Positions 25,447 to 34,410 of a DNA stretch of 64,000 nucleotides are shown here, piece by piece. Position 1 is the first letter of the stretch, and every line of letters begins with the position of its first letter. A program made the position numbers and the translations under genes. Below the pieces are notes generated by a model. It did not search any database. It was not told the origin of the DNA and saw nothing but the letters and a program-made list of their open reading frames with translations. The DNA lies in NCBI RefSeq assembly GCF_042675965.1, contig NZ_JBHTKJ010000021.1, positions 1 through 64,000 of the forward strand. Reading direction: 5' to 3'. The DNA is from Virgibacillus_R byunsanensis (lineage in GTDB: Bacteria > Bacillota > Bacilli > Bacillales > Amphibacillaceae).

Positions 25447-25843
25447 AAAAGGCTTTACCATTCTTTCAGTTCTCTTAAGTATCACCGTTTTGTTTATTAC
25501 ACTGCCCTTTGCTGCATATTTAGTTAAAACAGCTAACATTCCAACGAACTATGAAGAGCTTTCCATCCAGCAATTTTTTATTTTTTTACGCGATGAGATG
25601 ATAATTGCAACTGATATTGTCGTTTATCCAAACACGATTGAATATACGGTAAAGAATGGTTCACAGGTTACAATTGAAAAGTACGATAACATAATACGAA
25701 GGCAAGTCATTGGTAAAGGGCATGAAATCTATTTACGGGATGTAAGTGATGTAACATTCACATCACTATCATATGGAATTCATGTTTCAATTACTTCTTT
25801 AGAGGGTGAACATAGTGAAAAAGATATTATCTTTTATAAGTAA
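25394..25843 (+). CDS. comGF: Minor pseudopilin-like ComGF
   Basis: Pilin-like protein with EKG-FTILSVLLSITVLF: the +5 residue is Ser, not the usual Glu, so processing may be atypical. The remainder has the ComGF pattern of a short, beta-rich domain (FFIFLRDEMIIATDIVV, GKGHEIYL). The start is uncertain: ATG 25394 is preferred, GTG 25379 is possible; neither has a good ribosome site, and coupling to comGE is likely. 149 residues from 25394. Confidence 0.87.
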   Translation: MLKIKLKNTVFTAIVKIEKGFTILSVLLSITVLFITLPFAAYLVKTANIPTNYEELSIQQFFIFLRDEMIIATDIVVYPNTIEYTVKNGSQVTIEKYDNIIRRQVIGKGHEIYLRDVSDVTFTSLSYGIHVSITSLEGEHSEKDIIFYK

Positions 25844-26198
25844 TCAAGAGGGGTTTGTTCTACCCTATGTATTATTCTTTGCCGCATTAGCGCTCTTTGT
25901 CGTAATAGCTAGCACTGACAGGTACAGTAATGATGTACAAATTACACACAATCAAATCGAACAAATACGAATTGAAACATTAGTACAAATGGGACGTGCA
26001 AAATTATTGGATGAGTTGGCTCATATACCACAAGATAGTCCCATTACTTATTCTTTTCCTGATGGTGTTGTAGAGATATCAATTATAAGTATAAAAGATA
26101 ATCAATATAACCTGCACCTCAATGTTACCACTTCCTCTGGATCAGTGTACGACACTACAAACACACTAACCCTGATTGAAAATAACTTGGATAATTAA
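25815..26198 (+). CDS. comGG: Competence protein ComGG
   Basis: Last pseudopilus gene. QEGFVLPYVLFFAALALFVVIAS forms a pilin-like leader and helix (Pro in place of the usual acidic +5 region, as expected for the divergent ComGG). The start is GTG 25815: AGAGGG lies 8 nt upstream, whereas GTG 25806 is inside it. 127 residues. Overlaps the end of comGF. Confidence 0.87.
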   Translation: MKKILSFISNQEGFVLPYVLFFAALALFVVIASTDRYSNDVQITHNQIEQIRIETLVQMGRAKLLDELAHIPQDSPITYSFPDGVVEISIISIKDNQYNLHLNVTTSSGSVYDTTNTLTLIENNLDN

Positions 26199-26329
26199 AA
26201 TAGAAATGCACACATTAGTAAAGAGAAATAACTTAAATATGTACATTTTCTAACAAACCACTAATTTACCCCTTTTCTCTTTCCATTTTTACTATAATAA
26301 AAGTAATAAACGTAGTGAGGGGGTTTATA

Positions 26330-27034
26330 ATGGAACAAACACTAAAAGTTACAAGCGTACTAAGTGACCCAACACGTTACAATATTTATCAATATATTGT
26401 AAAGGAACATCAATCAGTAAGTGTTTTAGAGATAGCTGACAGGTTTGATATTCATCCGAATGTTGCACGACTTCATTTGTCTAAATTAGAGGATGTACAA
26501 ATGATTACTTCGTATTCACAAAAAACTGGTAAAGGTGGACGTCCAAGTAGACTGTATAAGTTATCAGACGAAGTTATCGAGTTGAATTTTCCACATCGCG
26601 ATTACAAATTACTTTCAAATATTGCAATAGAATCATTTGTAGAACTGGGTGAACCAGGTCGACAAGCGTTATATATTACTGGAAAGAAATATGGTACACA
26701 GGTCATACAGCGATATAACGAAACTACATCTTCTAAAGAGATTACAGTTGAACAGAAGCTGCATATACTAGAAGATGCAGGAACTATGCTTGGCATGTAT
26801 CCCGACTTTGAATATGATGCAGATCTAAAAAGTGTTACATTTAAAATTAAAAACTGTCCTTTTAAAGAAATTGCAAATCAGCATAAAAATCAGACAATTA
26901 TTTGTAACATGCATAACTCTTTTCTAAAAGGCATGTTTGAAGCATTATTTCAAAATGTTGACCTAATCGAGAAAGAAAATATGTTTCAAGGCTGTCAGGA
27001 CTGCCTTTATGTTGCCAAACTTTCAATTGTTTAA
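26330..27034 (+). CDS. Winged-helix regulator with Cys-rich C-terminal domain
   Basis: Predicted transcription factor of the ArsR-like/COG2345 group. Residues about 5-80 form a winged helix (SDPTRYNIYQYI, VLEIADRFDIHPNVARLHLSKLE, GKGGRPSRLYKL). The C-terminal half has four cysteines (NCPF, ICNMH, GCQDC), a layout resembling SufR-like regulators that bind an Fe-S cluster or metal. The start at ATG 26330 follows GAGGGGG. It stands alone between comG and yqgY; targets unknown. Confidence 0.8.
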   Translation: MEQTLKVTSVLSDPTRYNIYQYIVKEHQSVSVLEIADRFDIHPNVARLHLSKLEDVQMITSYSQKTGKGGRPSRLYKLSDEVIELNFPHRDYKLLSNIAIESFVELGEPGRQALYITGKKYGTQVIQRYNETTSSKEITVEQKLHILEDAGTMLGMYPDFEYDADLKSVTFKIKNCPFKEIANQHKNQTIICNMHNSFLKGMFEALFQNVDLIEKENMFQGCQDCLYVAKLSIV

Positions 27035-27043
27035 TTAGATTTA

Positions 27044-27072
27044 TTTACAATATTTGTTTCGTCGTTTATAAT
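27044..27072 (+). promoter_or_regulatory. Sigma-A promoter of yqgY
   Basis: TTTACA (27044-27049), 17-bp spacer, TATAAT (27067-27072), 35 bp before the yqgY start. Confidence 0.7.
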
Positions 27073-27107
27073 AGCAATGATAAAGTTAAGTAAAGGGAGG
27101 GGAAAAC

Positions 27108-27350
27108 ATGGATCGAATGTTTCGTGTCCTCGCTTTTTGGACTGGTATATTTACAGTAATGTTTTATATTGGAGACATGCAAAATACTGCACTGCTATTC
27201 CTAGTTCAAACAGCATTTTTCCTAACAGTAAGTTATTTAAAACTTTCTGAGCGCATGTATATGTATTTATTTGGAGCTTATTGCACAGTATTTATGGTAG
27301 GCTTTACATGGTATTCAGAATTTATATTAGTTCCAGGTTTCGGACACTAA
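27108..27350 (+). CDS. yqgY: DUF2626 membrane protein YqgY
   Basis: An 80-residue, very hydrophobic protein with two to three membrane spans and the conserved opening MDRMFRVLAFWTGIF and ending GFTWYSEFILVPGFGH, as in YqgY/DUF2626. AAAGGGAGGGGAAAAC precedes the ATG. Own promoter and terminator, so monocistronic. Function unknown. Confidence 0.9.
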   Translation: MDRMFRVLAFWTGIFTVMFYIGDMQNTALLFLVQTAFFLTVSYLKLSERMYMYLFGAYCTVFMVGFTWYSEFILVPGFGH

Positions 27351-27353
27351 GCA

Positions 27354-27393
27354 AAAAACCCTGCTTACATATTTTTGATGCAGGGTTTTTTTG
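27354..27393 (+). terminator. yqgY terminator
   Basis: AAACCCTGC pairs with GCAGGGTTT, followed by a T run. A dispersed repeat begins about 6 bp beyond. Confidence 0.9.
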
Positions 27394-27398
27394 TATCT

Positions 27399-27602
27399 TA
27401 GGAAATTATAAAATTAGGAGCCTGTGTATAATTTGTTAACTGCTTAAGCCACGTCCAGCTCCTACGTACAAGACAAGGAAAGCTTCAATGAGAAACATCG
27501 CACACAGAAAAAGTGCTTTTCTTTTTCAAGGACGTGGCGAACTTAGCCTGTAAGGGCGCTTCTGGTTTTTGTTCGTAGACAGGAAAGTATAAAACTTTCT
27601 TA
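27399..27602 (+). repeat. Dispersed repeat with inverted ends (copy C)
   Basis: About 204 bp. Left end TAGGAAATTATAAAATTAGG; right end (reverse) TAAGAAAGTTTTATACTTTC. The core is flanked by GCCACGTCC and GGACGTGGC. Left end through CACGTCCAGCTCC is nearly identical to the element at 61919-62156, while the core matches the copies at 5345-5628. The rest of the 27351-27812 gap shows no gene. Confidence 0.75.
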
Positions 27603-27783
27603 TCTACATACTTGGCGATAAGGCAAGTTTTCTAATATTTCTTTATTATGAAATTTGATAAAAACCAATTTTTTCAATCTTTTGAGGTTTACACTATTGA
27701 CAGGTTGTTATTATGCATTTATAGTTATAATTGTAGCTTAACTTTTATCCCTAACCAACAAAAGAGCAGAGCACATCCCCCCT

Positions 27784-27815
27784 AAGATCCTTCTCACGTG
27801 AGAAGGATCTTTTTA
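27784..27815 (+). terminator. Palindromic hairpin near yqgX end
   Basis: A perfect 14-bp palindromic stem (AAGATCCTTCTCAC and its complement) with a T tract on the plus strand only; on the yqgX strand it is followed by G-rich sequence, so yqgX termination here is uncertain. Confidence 0.6.
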
Positions 27816-28439
27816 TATTTCTGAAACGAATGGATTATGTAACTTTTCCTCTCCTATTATTGTTTTTGGACCATGACCAGGATAGACAACAAATAGATCA
27901 TTCAAGCAATACAGTTCATTTTTGATACTGTGCTCTAACTGTGAAAAGTCACCACCTGGCAGATCAGTTCGACCAATACCTCGATGGAACAAAGCATCAC
28001 CACTAATTACAAATGACTCCTCTTGGAATATAAAACTAACACTTCCTGGGGAATGTCCTGGTGTATTCACAACATCAAAAACAAACGAACCTAGCTTCAT
28101 CCTACCAAGTTCAAAAAATGCTTCCGCCCGCTTTGTACTAATTTCTTGTTGGATAAATAATGATGACCCATTTAACGTTGGATCTTCTAGCCAATCTGCC
28201 TCTTTCTCATGTATATAAACATCAATATTAAAACGTGATCGTAATGTTTCCACACCACCTATATGATCAAAATGTGCGTGTGTTAACAGTATGGCTATAG
28301 GTGTAACTCCTTTACTATTTAAAAATGTGACTACTTTATGTCCTTCTCCTCCAGGATCAATCACTAACGCCTCATTGTCTTTATAAACGATGTAACAATT
28401 GGTCCCTAAAGGACCTAATGCCATTTGCTCAATGTTCAT
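27813..28439 (-). CDS. yqgX: Metallo-beta-lactamase-fold hydrolase YqgX
   Basis: Glyoxalase II-like zinc hydrolase, cytoplasmic. The metal-binding THAHFDHIGG (about residues 54-63), later His in NTPGHSPGSV, Asp in ISGDALFH and His in PGHGPKT are all present, so the two-metal site looks complete. 208 residues, the short Bacillus form without the extra helical domain of classical glyoxalase II. GGAGG lies 7 nt before the ATG. Actual thioester substrate not known. Confidence 0.92.
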   Translation of the reverse strand: MNIEQMALGPLGTNCYIVYKDNEALVIDPGGEGHKVVTFLNSKGVTPIAILLTHAHFDHIGGVETLRSRFNIDVYIHEKEADWLEDPTLNGSSLFIQQEISTKRAEAFFELGRMKLGSFVFDVVNTPGHSPGSVSFIFQEESFVISGDALFHRGIGRTDLPGGDFSQLEHSIKNELYCLNDLFVVYPGHGPKTIIGEEKLHNPFVSEI

Positions 28440-28615
28440 GGTAATGCCTCCATTCCAAGATAACTAAAATTGCTATACTTCCTTTTTTTAACTCGACAAA
28501 TTCATCTTTTTCCATTAAAATAAATAAGAAGACTGTATAGATACATAATAATACAAATGTAATTCTCATATCAATAATTTCAAATGAGGAAAAGTACAAG
28601 GAGGATGTAACAAAC

Positions 28616-28780
28616 ATGGTATTGGCAATTTTACTTCTAGTCGTTACGCTTTTATCTGTAATATCAGTAATTCGTCAACTTAAACTTAAAAATGTTTTTG
28701 CATTAGGCTTCTCAGCTGTATCAGCATTAGCATTTGGTTTTTTCTCCATAATGACCATTATTAGCGAACTTACTGGTTAA
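28616..28780 (+). CDS. yqgW: Small membrane protein YqgW (DUF2759)
   Basis: A 54-residue protein made of two membrane helices joined by RQLKLKN, ending MTIISELTG. AAGGAGG precedes the ATG by 11 nt and a terminator follows. Position next to yqgX, divergent from it, matches B. subtilis yqgW. Function unknown. Confidence 0.82.
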   Translation: MVLAILLLVVTLLSVISVIRQLKLKNVFALGFSAVSALAFGFFSIMTIISELTG

Positions 28781-28795
28781 TACAACAAACATACA

Positions 28796-28828
28796 ACAAA
28801 GCTAACTAGTTAATAGTTAGCTTTTTGT
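28796..28828 (+). terminator. yqgW terminator
   Basis: AAAGCTAACTA pairs with TAGTTAGCTTT, followed by TTTGTTTTATT. Confidence 0.85.
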
Positions 28829-28879
28829 TTTATTATTTGGTTGTTTTTGAGAGAATCGCTAAATATTGCGACGTAACTT

Positions 28880-29340
28880 ATTCGTGGATTTTCTTTCTCG
28901 ACATCGAGTGCTATATAACCACTTCGGCAGAACACTTCGCTTTCCGTGGGCACGGCCTCAGCCAGGATACTACTTGAATCCTCTTCTAAGTTCCCTTGCG
29001 CCGAGGAAGCATACTTCGAAGCGTTATTAGAAAACTTGGCATTCGGCATGCCTTTACGGCGACACGTGCTGTTCCCACAGGACAAGGAAAACTTCGAAGA
29101 GTAGCATCGCACGAAGAAAATAGGTTTATATTTTCGAGGAGTCTACGTATTCTACATACGCTAGTCATGGCTTTCTAATCATTGTTGGGATAAAACATTT
29201 GGAATCTTGTTACTTGAACAGAAAGCTGCTCTAAGCTGCGTGGTGGCTCACCAGCCGCCCGCGTATCAAAGCGAAGTGTATTTCCAGAGCGAGTAAAAGC
29301 ACCAACCATTATCTCAAGTTGTGTCGCATTATATATCAAC
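28880..29340 (+). repeat. Composite repeat region (copy D and other modules)
   Basis: Non-coding and richer in G+C than its surroundings. About 29070-29155 is a diverged copy of the dispersed core (CCACAGGACAAGGAAAACTTC, GCATCGCAC, TTTTCGAGGAG) in the same orientation as the element at 27399-27602. A CTTCGCTTTCCGTGGGCACGG stretch at about 28938-28958 and GGTGGCTCACCAGCCGCC at about 29242 look like other interspersed modules. Short open frames here are not supported as genes. It fills most of the 656-bp gap before the LtaS-type gene. Confidence 0.6.
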
Positions 29341-29390
29341 TATAAAGATGAACAAGCAATAATGCGTGCAAAAACAGCCTATTATTATGA

Positions 29391-29430
29391 TAAAAGCTGA
29401 TTTAACATATTGTTAAATCAGCTTTTATAC
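29391..29430 (-). terminator. Terminator of the LtaS-type gene
   Basis: A perfect stem (TAAAAGCTGATTTAACA with its complement) with T-rich flanks on both sides. Confidence 0.85.
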
Positions 29431-29436
29431 TATTTC

Positions 29437-31356
29437 TTAGTTTTCTGTTTCATTGTCCTCTACAAAATCAACAAAGCGGAATAAATCACTATAAATAATA
29501 TTGTCAGAGTATCCCAATTCTTTTTCTACTTTTTCTTTCGTAGGAGTACATGGATCATCTCTCTCTGGTTGTACTAAAGCATTATTACTATCTTCCTCGA
29601 CTGGGTCACCAGATTCACGGTCATAGCAAACCCCACCAGCTGAAACATACTCTTCACTGATAAAATCACCATTTCTCAGTGCGATATATCCTTTACGATC
29701 TTTAATAAATAAGTCTTCTCCAAACAACATATTATTATCGGTTTCGATACCTAACATATGCAAGATTGTAGGTTTTATATCAATTTGCCCGGATACTTTT
29801 GACATTACCTTCCCTTTATCGTGGCCAGGTATATGAATAAAAAATGGAACACGTTGTAGTTGTGTGAAATCATACGGTGTTATTTCATCTTTATCTAAAT
29901 ATTGAGCCATTGCTTTATTATGGTTTTCACTAATTCCGTTATGATCTCCCATCATTACAATAATTGAATCTTCATATAAACCAGCCTGTTTTAACTTACT
30001 AAAGAATTCTTCAAGTGATTCATCCGTATACCTCGCAGTAGGAAAGAAATTGTTTAACGTATTCGAATTTGAATCATATGGATCAATTGATCTGTCTTCT
30101 TCGTCAAGTTCAAATGGAAAATGGTGTGTTAATGTTATAAATTTACTATAAAAAGGTTCTTCTTGTGATTGTAAATATTTGATGGATTGTTCAAAGAATG
30201 GTTTATCCTTTAGCCCCCATCCAACAGAATTTCCCTCATTTACTTCATAAGCATCTTCACCATAAAAATGATCAAATCCTAAACTATCATACATTTGGTC
30301 TCGATTCCAAAAGCTTTTGTTATTTGCATGAAATACGGAGGAAGTATAGCCTTCTTCCTTTATGATTTCAGGCATAGCATGATATTCATTCTGAGCATGT
30401 GTAAAGAAAACAGCACCCCTGGATGATGGATAAAGTGAATTTTCCGTTATAAATTCAGAATCCGACGTTTTACCCTGTTGTGTTTGATGATAAAAATTCT
30501 CAAAATAGTAGGTACTATCATCTTCTACTAAACTGTTCATAAATGGCGTAACTTCTTTTCCATTAACTTCATTATTAATCAGGAAACTTTGCATGGATTC
30601 AACATTAATAAAGATAACATTTTTATCTTCTGCAATACCAAACAACTCAGCGTTTGAATCACTATTAACTTGAGTTTGTGTAAACTCTTCAATTTCAGGT
30701 AGATCGTTACCGTCAGCGAACACTCGCTGTGTTTTTACTTTTGAATGTACAGCTATATCATAAACATGATAATTAAATAGACCTATATTTTTCACTAAAT
30801 ATTCACGATCAAATGCTCTGGTGAATAATTGAGGTCGCTCCATTTCAGCAAGTAGAAAGTTACCAGCTAATAACATTAATGACATTGCCAAAGCAAAAAC
30901 TTTTCCTCTTCTAGGATAACTAACTGCCATGATACTTGGCATTTTTTTACTTAGATACCAGATGATAACTACATCAGCAAAAAACAAGATATCGTAGAAT
31001 TCAGTTAATGTAAAAATGCTTGAACCTAAATCGCCCATGTTGCTTGCTTGGAATAACTGTGGAATAGTAAGAAAGTCCGTAAATGAGCGATAAAATACCA
31101 GGTTAAAATAAACAATGATTGTTCCAGTTAGTATTGTATAACGTAAAAATTTCATTTGTCGAGATTGATTTTTAAACCATACACTTATTGCGAAAATTAA
31201 GAATGCAGAAATGAATGGATTGATCATTAAAATAAACTCTTGCATTGGATTGTCGAGCTTAATACTAAACATAAAGCGATATATAATATACGTTTTCAAT
31301 CCAAATAACAATGCAGCAATTATATATAATGGTATCCTTGATTGTTTAAAAAACAT
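29437..31356 (-). CDS. yqgS: LtaS-type glycerol phosphate transferase / sulfatase-fold membrane enzyme
   Basis: Lipoteichoic acid synthase family: extracellular sulfatase-like domain polymerises glycerol phosphate from phosphatidylglycerol. Five membrane helices lie in about residues 8-175, then the catalytic domain with metal ligand Glu253 (NVESMQ), nucleophile Thr297 (GKTSDSEF), and MMGDHNG plus HFPF histidine motifs further on. GGAGGT precedes the ATG. 639 residues. The synteny with glcK fits YqgS, one of the LtaS paralogues in B. subtilis; whether it is the main polymerase or a primase cannot be told. Confidence 0.9.
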   Translation of the reverse strand: MFFKQSRIPLYIIAALLFGLKTYIIYRFMFSIKLDNPMQEFILMINPFISAFLIFAISVWFKNQSRQMKFLRYTILTGTIIVYFNLVFYRSFTDFLTIPQLFQASNMGDLGSSIFTLTEFYDILFFADVVIIWYLSKKMPSIMAVSYPRRGKVFALAMSLMLLAGNFLLAEMERPQLFTRAFDREYLVKNIGLFNYHVYDIAVHSKVKTQRVFADGNDLPEIEEFTQTQVNSDSNAELFGIAEDKNVIFINVESMQSFLINNEVNGKEVTPFMNSLVEDDSTYYFENFYHQTQQGKTSDSEFITENSLYPSSRGAVFFTHAQNEYHAMPEIIKEEGYTSSVFHANNKSFWNRDQMYDSLGFDHFYGEDAYEVNEGNSVGWGLKDKPFFEQSIKYLQSQEEPFYSKFITLTHHFPFELDEEDRSIDPYDSNSNTLNNFFPTARYTDESLEEFFSKLKQAGLYEDSIIVMMGDHNGISENHNKAMAQYLDKDEITPYDFTQLQRVPFFIHIPGHDKGKVMSKVSGQIDIKPTILHMLGIETDNNMLFGEDLFIKDRKGYIALRNGDFISEEYVSAGGVCYDRESGDPVEEDSNNALVQPERDDPCTPTKEKVEKELGYSDNIIYSDLFRFVDFVEDNETEN

Positions 31357-31540
31357 TTATAATACCTCCGTTCTCCTATACTAACACGTACTAAAATCAT
31401 CTATTACTTTCTATATAAATACCCTTTATAGGGGTAATTAAACTGTGCAATAGAAATTATATATTATATGACGTTTTACATTGTAAAAAAGTTTCATATT
31501 GCATTCTAATATTTTAATAGTTTAAATGTGATAGTAGTGT

Positions 31541-32512
31541 TTAAAATTTAATATTTTGTAATTTTTGCTTAACATAAAAAGCTGCACCAATAATTCCTGC
31601 ATCGTTACCTAATTGAGCAATTTTAATTTCACATACTTCGTTTACTCTTGGAATCGCATAATTATGAAAGGCTTTTTTTATACCATTCAACAATTGATCC
31701 CCCGCTTTAGAAACTCCCCCACCAATAACTACCTTTGAAGGATTAATAATGGCAGCAGTATTTGCAATAACCAGCCCTAAAGTATCAACCGTACGATTAA
31801 TAACTCCATTGCTATCTTTATCACCGGTAGCTGCTAAATTAAATACATCTTTTGCGGTTATGCTTCCTGCTTCATTAAAACGTTTTGCTAGCATACTTGT
31901 TGAATCCCGCTTGATGATATCCATTGCTTGCCGAACAATACCTGTTGCAGAAGCAATTGTTTCTAAACAACCAGTACCCCCACAATTACACGGATAGCCA
32001 TTTGGATCTACAGCTATATGACCAATTTCACCTGCAGTTCCATTTTCGCCATTTAGTATTCGTCCATTAGCTATTATTCCACCGCCTACACCCGTTCCAA
32101 GTGTTACTGCAATGAGATTTTTAGCTTGATTACCTGAACCTTTCCAGTTCTCTCCTAGAACAGCAATGTTTGCGTCATTTCCAGCAAAAACAGGGATGTC
32201 TGATAAAGCTTGTAATTGATCTGCTAAATGGAAATTTTTCCATCCAATATTAACCGCTTCATATACAAATCCATTATCGCTATCTATAAACCCTGGTGCG
32301 CCAACTCCAATTCCAAGTATTGAATAATTTGTAGTATAGAATGTTTCAACCTGCTCTTGAATTGAATGCCATATGTCTTTAACAATAGTAGATCCACTAT
32401 TACTTAAATTTGTTGGTATTTCCCATTTACTAAGAATATTCCCGTTTTCATTTATCATTCCTATTTTTATAGATGTACCACCAATGTCTACTCCTATAAT
32501 CACTTCGCTCAT
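31541..32512 (-). CDS. glcK: ROK-family glucokinase
   Basis: Phosphorylates glucose with ATP. ATP-binding GVDIGGTSIKIG at the N-terminus, substrate site GNDANIAVLGE, GTGVGGGII, and the ROK zinc motif GHIAVD...CNCGGTGCLE. 323 residues, full length. Its ATG overlaps the yqgQ stop (TAATG), with AAAGGAG upstream, so the two are translated together. Confidence 0.95.
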   Translation of the reverse strand: MSEVIIGVDIGGTSIKIGMINENGNILSKWEIPTNLSNSGSTIVKDIWHSIQEQVETFYTTNYSILGIGVGAPGFIDSDNGFVYEAVNIGWKNFHLADQLQALSDIPVFAGNDANIAVLGENWKGSGNQAKNLIAVTLGTGVGGGIIANGRILNGENGTAGEIGHIAVDPNGYPCNCGGTGCLETIASATGIVRQAMDIIKRDSTSMLAKRFNEAGSITAKDVFNLAATGDKDSNGVINRTVDTLGLVIANTAAIINPSKVVIGGGVSKAGDQLLNGIKKAFHNYAIPRVNEVCEIKIAQLGNDAGIIGAAFYVKQKLQNIKF

Positions 32513-32724
32513 TAGAAATTCGCTCCTTTATTATTCCTAAGTCTAGCTGCTTCTTGTCTAAGGAGTAGAACAGCCTTTTGGTAATCCTGGGTTTGAATAA
32601 AATGGAATTGATAAAGTTCCCTTATTTCTGATTCCATCAACTCTAGGTCAGCAAAACGATCTCCAGTATATATAAATGTTCCGAACCTTTTTAATCGTTG
32701 CTGTACATCATAAACAGTTTTCAT
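32512..32724 (-). CDS. yqgQ: YqgQ family small protein (DUF910)
   Basis: A 70-residue soluble helical protein with the conserved MKTVYDVQQRLKRFGTFIYTGDR opening shared by YqgQ, thought to bind nucleic acid. The start at ATG 32724 has GGTGA 5 nt upstream; the TTG at 32736 is less likely. It is directly upstream of glcK, as in B. subtilis. Confidence 0.9.
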   Translation of the reverse strand: MKTVYDVQQRLKRFGTFIYTGDRFADLELMESEIRELYQFHFIQTQDYQKAVLLLRQEAARLRNNKGANF

Positions 32725-32816
32725 TAAAATCACCAATCTTCATTATATCAAAACCAACAGAATTAAGGAATAGGGAAACGTGTATTACTTTGTCATAAGA
32801 ATAAGATCCAGATATT

Positions 32817-34274
32817 TTAGCGATCTGGATCTTGAGGGTTTAAAAAAGTAGGTCTTCTATTTTTCAGTGGTATAGGGGCACGGATAAAAATATCCCGAAA
32901 AGCCTTAAAGGAAAACGGAATGAACGGCCAGAAGTAAGGAATTTTAAATGTCTTCATATTGGCTAAGTAAAGTAACCACAACGAGATGCCAACAACATAA
33001 CCGATTAAACCAAACAATGCCGTAGATAGCAGTAAAAACAGCCGCACTAGACGATTTGCTAAACTTAACTCATAACTTGGTGTTGCATAAGTTCCAATTG
33101 CTGCAACCGCTAAATAAAGAACTACTTCATAAGAAAATAATCCGACTTCTATTGCCACCTGCCCAATCAATATCGCTGCAACCAGGCCTAAAGCAGTTGC
33201 TAACGGCGTCGGTGTGTGAATGGCTGCCATCCTCAATATGTCAATCCCAATTTCAGCAATAATAAACTGGACGATTAACGGAATCGCTCCAGACTCAGCT
33301 GGTCCAATGTATTCTAGACCTGCAGGTAATAAATTCGGATTTGTTGAAAATAAATAATATAATGGTAAAAGAAAAATCGATGCTATAACTGCAAAAAATC
33401 GTACCATTCGTAAATAGGCACCAACTAAAGGCTTTTGTCTATACTCTTCAGCATGCTGCAGATGATGCCAATATGTTGCTGGTGTAATCATTACACTTGG
33501 TGAACCATCAATGATTATAAGCACATGACCTTCATATAAATGTGCTGCAGCAGTATCTGGTCGCTCCGTATATCGAACACTTGGATATGGATTCCAGTGT
33601 CTACCACTAATAAACTCCTCAATTGTTTTTTCAGCCATTGGAAGACCATCTGTATCAATAGTTTGAAGAACTTCTTTTAAATCCTTAACCCGATTTTCAT
33701 CTGCTATGTCCTCTAGATAGCAGATACAGATATCTGTTTTTGATCTTCTTCCAATTTGCAGGTATTGCATTCGTAATGAACGATCTCTAATTCTTCTTCT
33801 CGTTAAAGCGGTATTAAAAACAATGGTTTCTACATACCCATCTCGTGATCCACGAACCACTCTTTCTAAATCCGGTTCATCTGGAGATCGGACTGGGTAT
33901 GTTCTTGCATCAATCATTAGCACTTTGTCAAGTCCCTCGACTACTAAGGCTGTAGGTCCCCCTAACACAAGGTCAGCAGCTTCATTTAAGTCCGTTACTT
34001 GATCTATTTCCACATAAGGTATATATGTCTTTAATAACTTTTCTAAAGCATCTGGTTCTAATTCTTCAGGCTCAATTTTGGCCAAAAATTTCATCAATAG
34101 ATGTAAAATATCATCCTTCACTAGTCCATCTATTAAAAATAGAGCCATTTTTTTACCAGCATATTCTAAATCCAATTGCACCATATCAAAGCTATCATCT
34201 ACAGCTAATCGTTCTTTTAAATACCCCACATTTTTTTGATGTGTTGAAAAAATAGGCTGCTTTTTATTTTCCAT
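32817..34274 (-). CDS. spoVAF: GerA-family spore germination protein, SpoVAF-like
   Basis: A-subunit-type spore membrane protein. A large N-terminal soluble domain (motifs GPTALVVEGLDKVLMIDAR, PDLERVVRGSRDGYVETI, TALTRRRIRDRSLR, LQIGRRSKTDICICY) precedes five to six membrane spans (from about residue 285) and a conserved tail with PIPLKNRRPTFLN. It fits SpoVAF better than GerAA by the YPVRSPDEPDLE region, from memory. The start at ATG 34274 follows AAGGTGG. It is not next to other spoVA genes here, so the exact name is tentative; the GerA family itself is certain. Confidence 0.85.
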   Translation of the reverse strand: MENKKQPIFSTHQKNVGYLKERLAVDDSFDMVQLDLEYAGKKMALFLIDGLVKDDILHLLMKFLAKIEPEELEPDALEKLLKTYIPYVEIDQVTDLNEAADLVLGGPTALVVEGLDKVLMIDARTYPVRSPDEPDLERVVRGSRDGYVETIVFNTALTRRRIRDRSLRMQYLQIGRRSKTDICICYLEDIADENRVKDLKEVLQTIDTDGLPMAEKTIEEFISGRHWNPYPSVRYTERPDTAAAHLYEGHVLIIIDGSPSVMITPATYWHHLQHAEEYRQKPLVGAYLRMVRFFAVIASIFLLPLYYLFSTNPNLLPAGLEYIGPAESGAIPLIVQFIIAEIGIDILRMAAIHTPTPLATALGLVAAILIGQVAIEVGLFSYEVVLYLAVAAIGTYATPSYELSLANRLVRLFLLLSTALFGLIGYVVGISLWLLYLANMKTFKIPYFWPFIPFSFKAFRDIFIRAPIPLKNRRPTFLNPQDPDR

Positions 34275-34410
34275 TATGTCCACCTTAAATCTTTAATATT
34301 ATAGCATTAGTTTGAACGAAAACCTTCATATTATACGATTATAAAAAGCATAAAAGCTTGTTTTAGAACATACAACATAATAAAGTCATGGTGGACAAAG
34401 GATGTTTAAA

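Noticed and set aside
27399..27602. Repeats as a CRISPR array.
   Set aside because: Copies are scattered, long, and lack regular short repeats with unique spacers.
28429..28617. Short minus-strand frame upstream of yqgX (62 codons).
   Set aside because: It overlaps the yqgX start and yqgW leader region, has no clear ribosome site, and no family could be recognised.
28810..29178. Several short frames at 28810-29178 on both strands.
   Set aside because: All lie in repeat modules and have no start signals.
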